Shown piece by piece: positions 62,334 through 64,000 of a DNA stretch of 64,000 nucleotides. Each line of letters starts with the position of its first letter. Position 1 is the first letter of the stretch. The translations under genes and the position numbers were made by a program. The stretch is taken from the NCBI RefSeq assembly GCF_000381885.1, contig NZ_KB907213.1, forward strand, positions 106,151-170,150, written 5' to 3'. The notes beneath the pieces are model-generated. The model was not told where the DNA came from. It saw only the letters and a program-made list of their open reading frames with translations, and made no database searches. Origin of the DNA: Actinomadura atramentaria DSM 43919. GTDB lineage: Bacteria; Actinomycetota; Actinomycetes; Streptosporangiales; Streptosporangiaceae.

Positions 62334-62578
62334 CGACGCCCCCTCGACGCCGTGTCCCATTCGACCGATACGCCGCCCACGCGAGCGCGCCGGACACGGC
62401 GTCCGGGAAAGCGGCCGCAGAGCCGGGGAAGGAGCACGACGTCGCCCGCACGCCCGGCGGGCGCGCGTTCCGTCTTCTTTCTCATCGTCGCCTCGCAGGA
62501 TCTGTTCTTGCCGGAACGAGGACCCAAGCGTGGCGCGCGGCGCTACGCTGCCGCTACATAGCGTGAACACTCGGGCCG

Positions 62579-62626
62579 CCTACCGACGCGGCCCAGCCGC
62601 CTACCAAGATCCGGCCGCGACCTACC
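62579..62626. promoter_or_regulatory. Three CCTACC direct repeats phased by exactly 21 bp
   Basis: CCTACC occurs at 62579, 62600 and 62621, two helical turns apart each time, just before the XRE gene start. The first two share the longer core GCCGCCTACC. Exact helical phasing points to cooperative protein binding. Confidence 0.6.
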
Positions 62627-62638
62627 AGGGACCCCCCG

Positions 62639-63490
62639 ATGCCCACGGAACCCGGTGACCTGACCCGAGACCCGCTCATCCGCGCGTTCGGCGAACTGCT
62701 GCGCAGATGCCGGGAGGAGTGGAAGGAAGGCAAGCTCAGCCGCCGCCAGCTGGCCGAACGCCTCGGCTGCACCTACCAGTGGATCGAGAAGCTGGAGACC
62801 GGCACCAAACCAAGCGTCGAAACCGCCATCGACCTCGACACGTTCTTCTTCGCCCCTTTCGGCAGGCCGTTCGAGACGATCGCACGCGAGATCGAACTCG
62901 CGGGCAAACAGGTGGCGATGCTCCCCAGCTTCCCGGCCTTCCTCAGCCTGGAGAAGCGAGCCCTGTCGTTCCGGTCCTACGAATGCCAGGTCGTACCCGG
63001 TCTGCTGCAGACCGAGGACTACGCCCGCGGCGTCATGGGCTCCGGCCAGGCCCGCGACGGCCTGACCGCCCTGCTCGCGCAGCGGCTCGACCGGCAGGGC
63101 ATCCTGACCCGCGACCGGCCGCCGCGCCTGTCCTTCGTCCTGGATGAATCAGTGCTGCACCGGCCGATCGGCGGGCCGAAGGTGATGCACGACCAGCTCG
63201 CCTACCTCGAACGGATCATCACCACGACGGCCCATATCCAGATCAGAATGCTCCCGTTCAGCCGCCTCACGTGGGCAGCGTTCGACGGCAGCTTCCTGGT
63301 GCTGTCGTTCCCCGACGGTCCCGACGTCGCCTACGTGGAAGGCCCGAGCAGCAGTCAGCTTCAACGCGACCCCGACGCCGTCGCCGACACGGCGATACGC
63401 TTCGACCTCGTGTTGGGAGAGGCGTTGACCAGCGCCGAGTCCCTGACCATGATCCGGCAAGCACGAGAGGGCTACAGTGACCAGCTTTGA
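62639..63490 (+). CDS. XRE-family HTH regulator with DUF5753 domain
   Basis: The 283-aa protein has an HTH_3 domain (residues ~20-70: LRRCREEWKEGKLSRRQLAERLGCTYQWIEKLETG) and the C-terminal DUF5753 domain (RSYECQVVPGLLQTEDYARGVM, LDESVLHRPIGG, RMLPFS). Such regulators pair with a DUF397 gene, here overlapping its 3' end by 14 nt. These pairs influence differentiation and antibiotic production in streptomycetes. Confidence 0.93.
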   Translation: MPTEPGDLTRDPLIRAFGELLRRCREEWKEGKLSRRQLAERLGCTYQWIEKLETGTKPSVETAIDLDTFFFAPFGRPFETIAREIELAGKQVAMLPSFPAFLSLEKRALSFRSYECQVVPGLLQTEDYARGVMGSGQARDGLTALLAQRLDRQGILTRDRPPRLSFVLDESVLHRPIGGPKVMHDQLAYLERIITTTAHIQIRMLPFSRLTWAAFDGSFLVLSFPDGPDVAYVEGPSSSQLQRDPDAVADTAIRFDLVLGEALTSAESLTMIRQAREGYSDQL

Positions 63491-63671
63491 TCTTCCGTCC
63501 ACCCGGTGGCGCAAGAGCACCCACAGCGGCGGCCAGGGCGGCAACTGCGTCGAGGTCGGCTCAGCGGACGGCATGGTCGGCATCCGCGACAGCAAGGCCC
63601 TCACAGCAGGCCACCTGACCCTCACCCGCACCACCGCCGCCACGCTCCTCGCCCACATCAAAACCCTCTGA
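63477..63671 (+). CDS. DUF397 small protein
   Basis: The 64-aa protein contains TRWRKSTHSGGQGGNCVEVGSADGMVGIRDSK, the DUF397 core. DUF397 proteins act with the neighbouring XRE regulator as a two-gene unit; their stop and start overlap here. Length is normal for the family. Confidence 0.93.
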   Translation: MTSFDLPSTRWRKSTHSGGQGGNCVEVGSADGMVGIRDSKALTAGHLTLTRTTAATLLAHIKTL

Positions 63672-63683
63672 CCCAGACCTGAC

Positions 63684-63713
63684 GAAGCCCTTCCCCCAAC
63701 CGGGAAGGGCTTC
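63684..63713. terminator. Terminator between DUF397 gene and CRISPR array
   Basis: GAAGCCCTTCCC and GGGAAGGGCTTC form a perfect 12-bp stem with loop CCAACC. It ends the XRE-DUF397 unit and also faces any transcript coming leftward out of the array. Confidence 0.85.
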
Positions 63714-63722
63714 ACCATTCCC

Positions 63723-64000
63723 AGAACCACCCCCACCTGCGCGGGGAGAACAACACCTTGTCGTAGTCCACGTTGGCGGAGAGCGGACCACCCCCGCCTG
63801 CGCGGGGAGAACGCCCGGAGCCGCCCGCCCGCACTGTCGGCGTCCGGACCACCCCCGCCTGCGCGGGGAGAACCGCGGTGCGAGGCGGCGGCCGGTCTCC
63901 ACCCCCGGACCACCCCCGCCTGCGCGGGGAGAACTTGTCATGACGGAGTCCTCTCATCCCGGTAAGCGGACCGCCCCCGCCTGCGCGGGGAGAACGTGGC
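63723..64000 (-). CRISPR. Type I-E CRISPR array, leader-distal end, five repeats visible
   Basis: Five repeats of 28-29 bp begin at 63724, 63785, 63846, 63907 and 63968 with a strict 61-bp period; spacers are 32-33 bp. On the minus strand the repeat carries a CCCCGC/GCGGGG hairpin and ends with the 8-nt handle GTGGTCCG, the type I-E layout, so transcription is leftward. The leftmost repeat is degenerate (two changes), as expected for the end far from the leader. The repeat at 63968 has one change in the handle region. Leader and cas genes must lie to the right, outside the window. Confidence 0.95.

Noticed and set aside
61142..63671. Prophage or integrative element suggested by the excisionase-like HTH
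   Set aside because: No integrase, replication or phage structural gene and no att-like direct repeat with a tRNA were seen.

Overview
This window comes from a very GC-rich actinomycete chromosome. GTG starts are frequent, the third codon position is almost always G or C, XRE/DUF397 gene pairs are present, and the type I-E CRISPR repeat is of an actinobacterial kind. The gene set suggests a Thermomonosporaceae-like organism such as Actinomadura, but that placement is inference. I saw no tRNA or rRNA gene, insertion sequence or prophage.

Layout. 1-3.6 kb: a cut regulator gene, two coupled small unknown genes, a CxxC protein and a pentapeptide-repeat membrane protein. 3.8-8.7 kb: a polyphosphate block (ppk1 behind a PHO-box-like repeat, a Nudix/histidine-phosphatase fusion, a CYTH-CHAD protein). 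8.9-10.6 kb: an alpha/beta-hydrolase-SDR fusion. 10.7-29.7 kb: the most interesting part, an uncharacterised metabolic island. 29.8-36.9 kb: transporters and small regulator/enzyme pairs. 37-38.3 kb: a glycine-zipper orphan. 38.5-40.2 kb: a gene graveyard (tetR, SDR and epoxide hydrolase remnants). 40.2-49.9 kb: an RDD protein, a secreted protein, two AraC regulators with divergent partners, an ABC-F ATPase and a DUF11 protein. 50.1-54.3 kb: a three-gene 2-oxoacid dehydrogenase operon (E1 alpha, E1 beta, E2). 54.5-56.1 kb: a second repeat-solenoid membrane protein. 56.2-61.1 kb: purS, an anti-sigma-like kinase, purQ and purL. 61.1-63.7 kb: a BldC-like protein, two small unknowns, and an XRE plus DUF397 pair. 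63.7 kb to the end: the leader-distal end of a type I-E CRISPR array that runs out of the window.

The island (about 10.7-29.7 kb) is tied together by six copies of one 18-bp operator, consensus TTACGGYCYAGRCCGTAA. Each copy lies in a promoter region of the island: two between the regulator and the first aminotransferase, one between the enolase-family gene and the flavin monooxygenase, one before the ABC-transporter operon, and one before each of two secreted beta-propeller genes. Two operons each carry the same three-gene module: a DegT-type aminotransferase, an amidohydrolase with intact metal ligands, and a second amidohydrolase-like protein that has lost them. Around these modules sit a Gfo/Idh-like oxidoreductase, a dihydrodipicolinate-synthase-family aldolase, an enolase-superfamily enzyme, a luciferase-like monooxygenase, a binding-protein-dependent importer without its own ATPase, and a haloalkane dehalogenase downstream of the regulator. 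The simplest reading is uptake and breakdown, or remodelling, of an amino-sugar-like or cyclitol-like compound. The substrate cannot be read from sequence.

Three proteins carry in-frame tandem repeats that look freshly expanded: a 9-bp unit in the CYTH-CHAD gene, a 57-bp unit in one AraC gene, and a 30-bp unit (18 copies) in an N-terminal extension of PurL.
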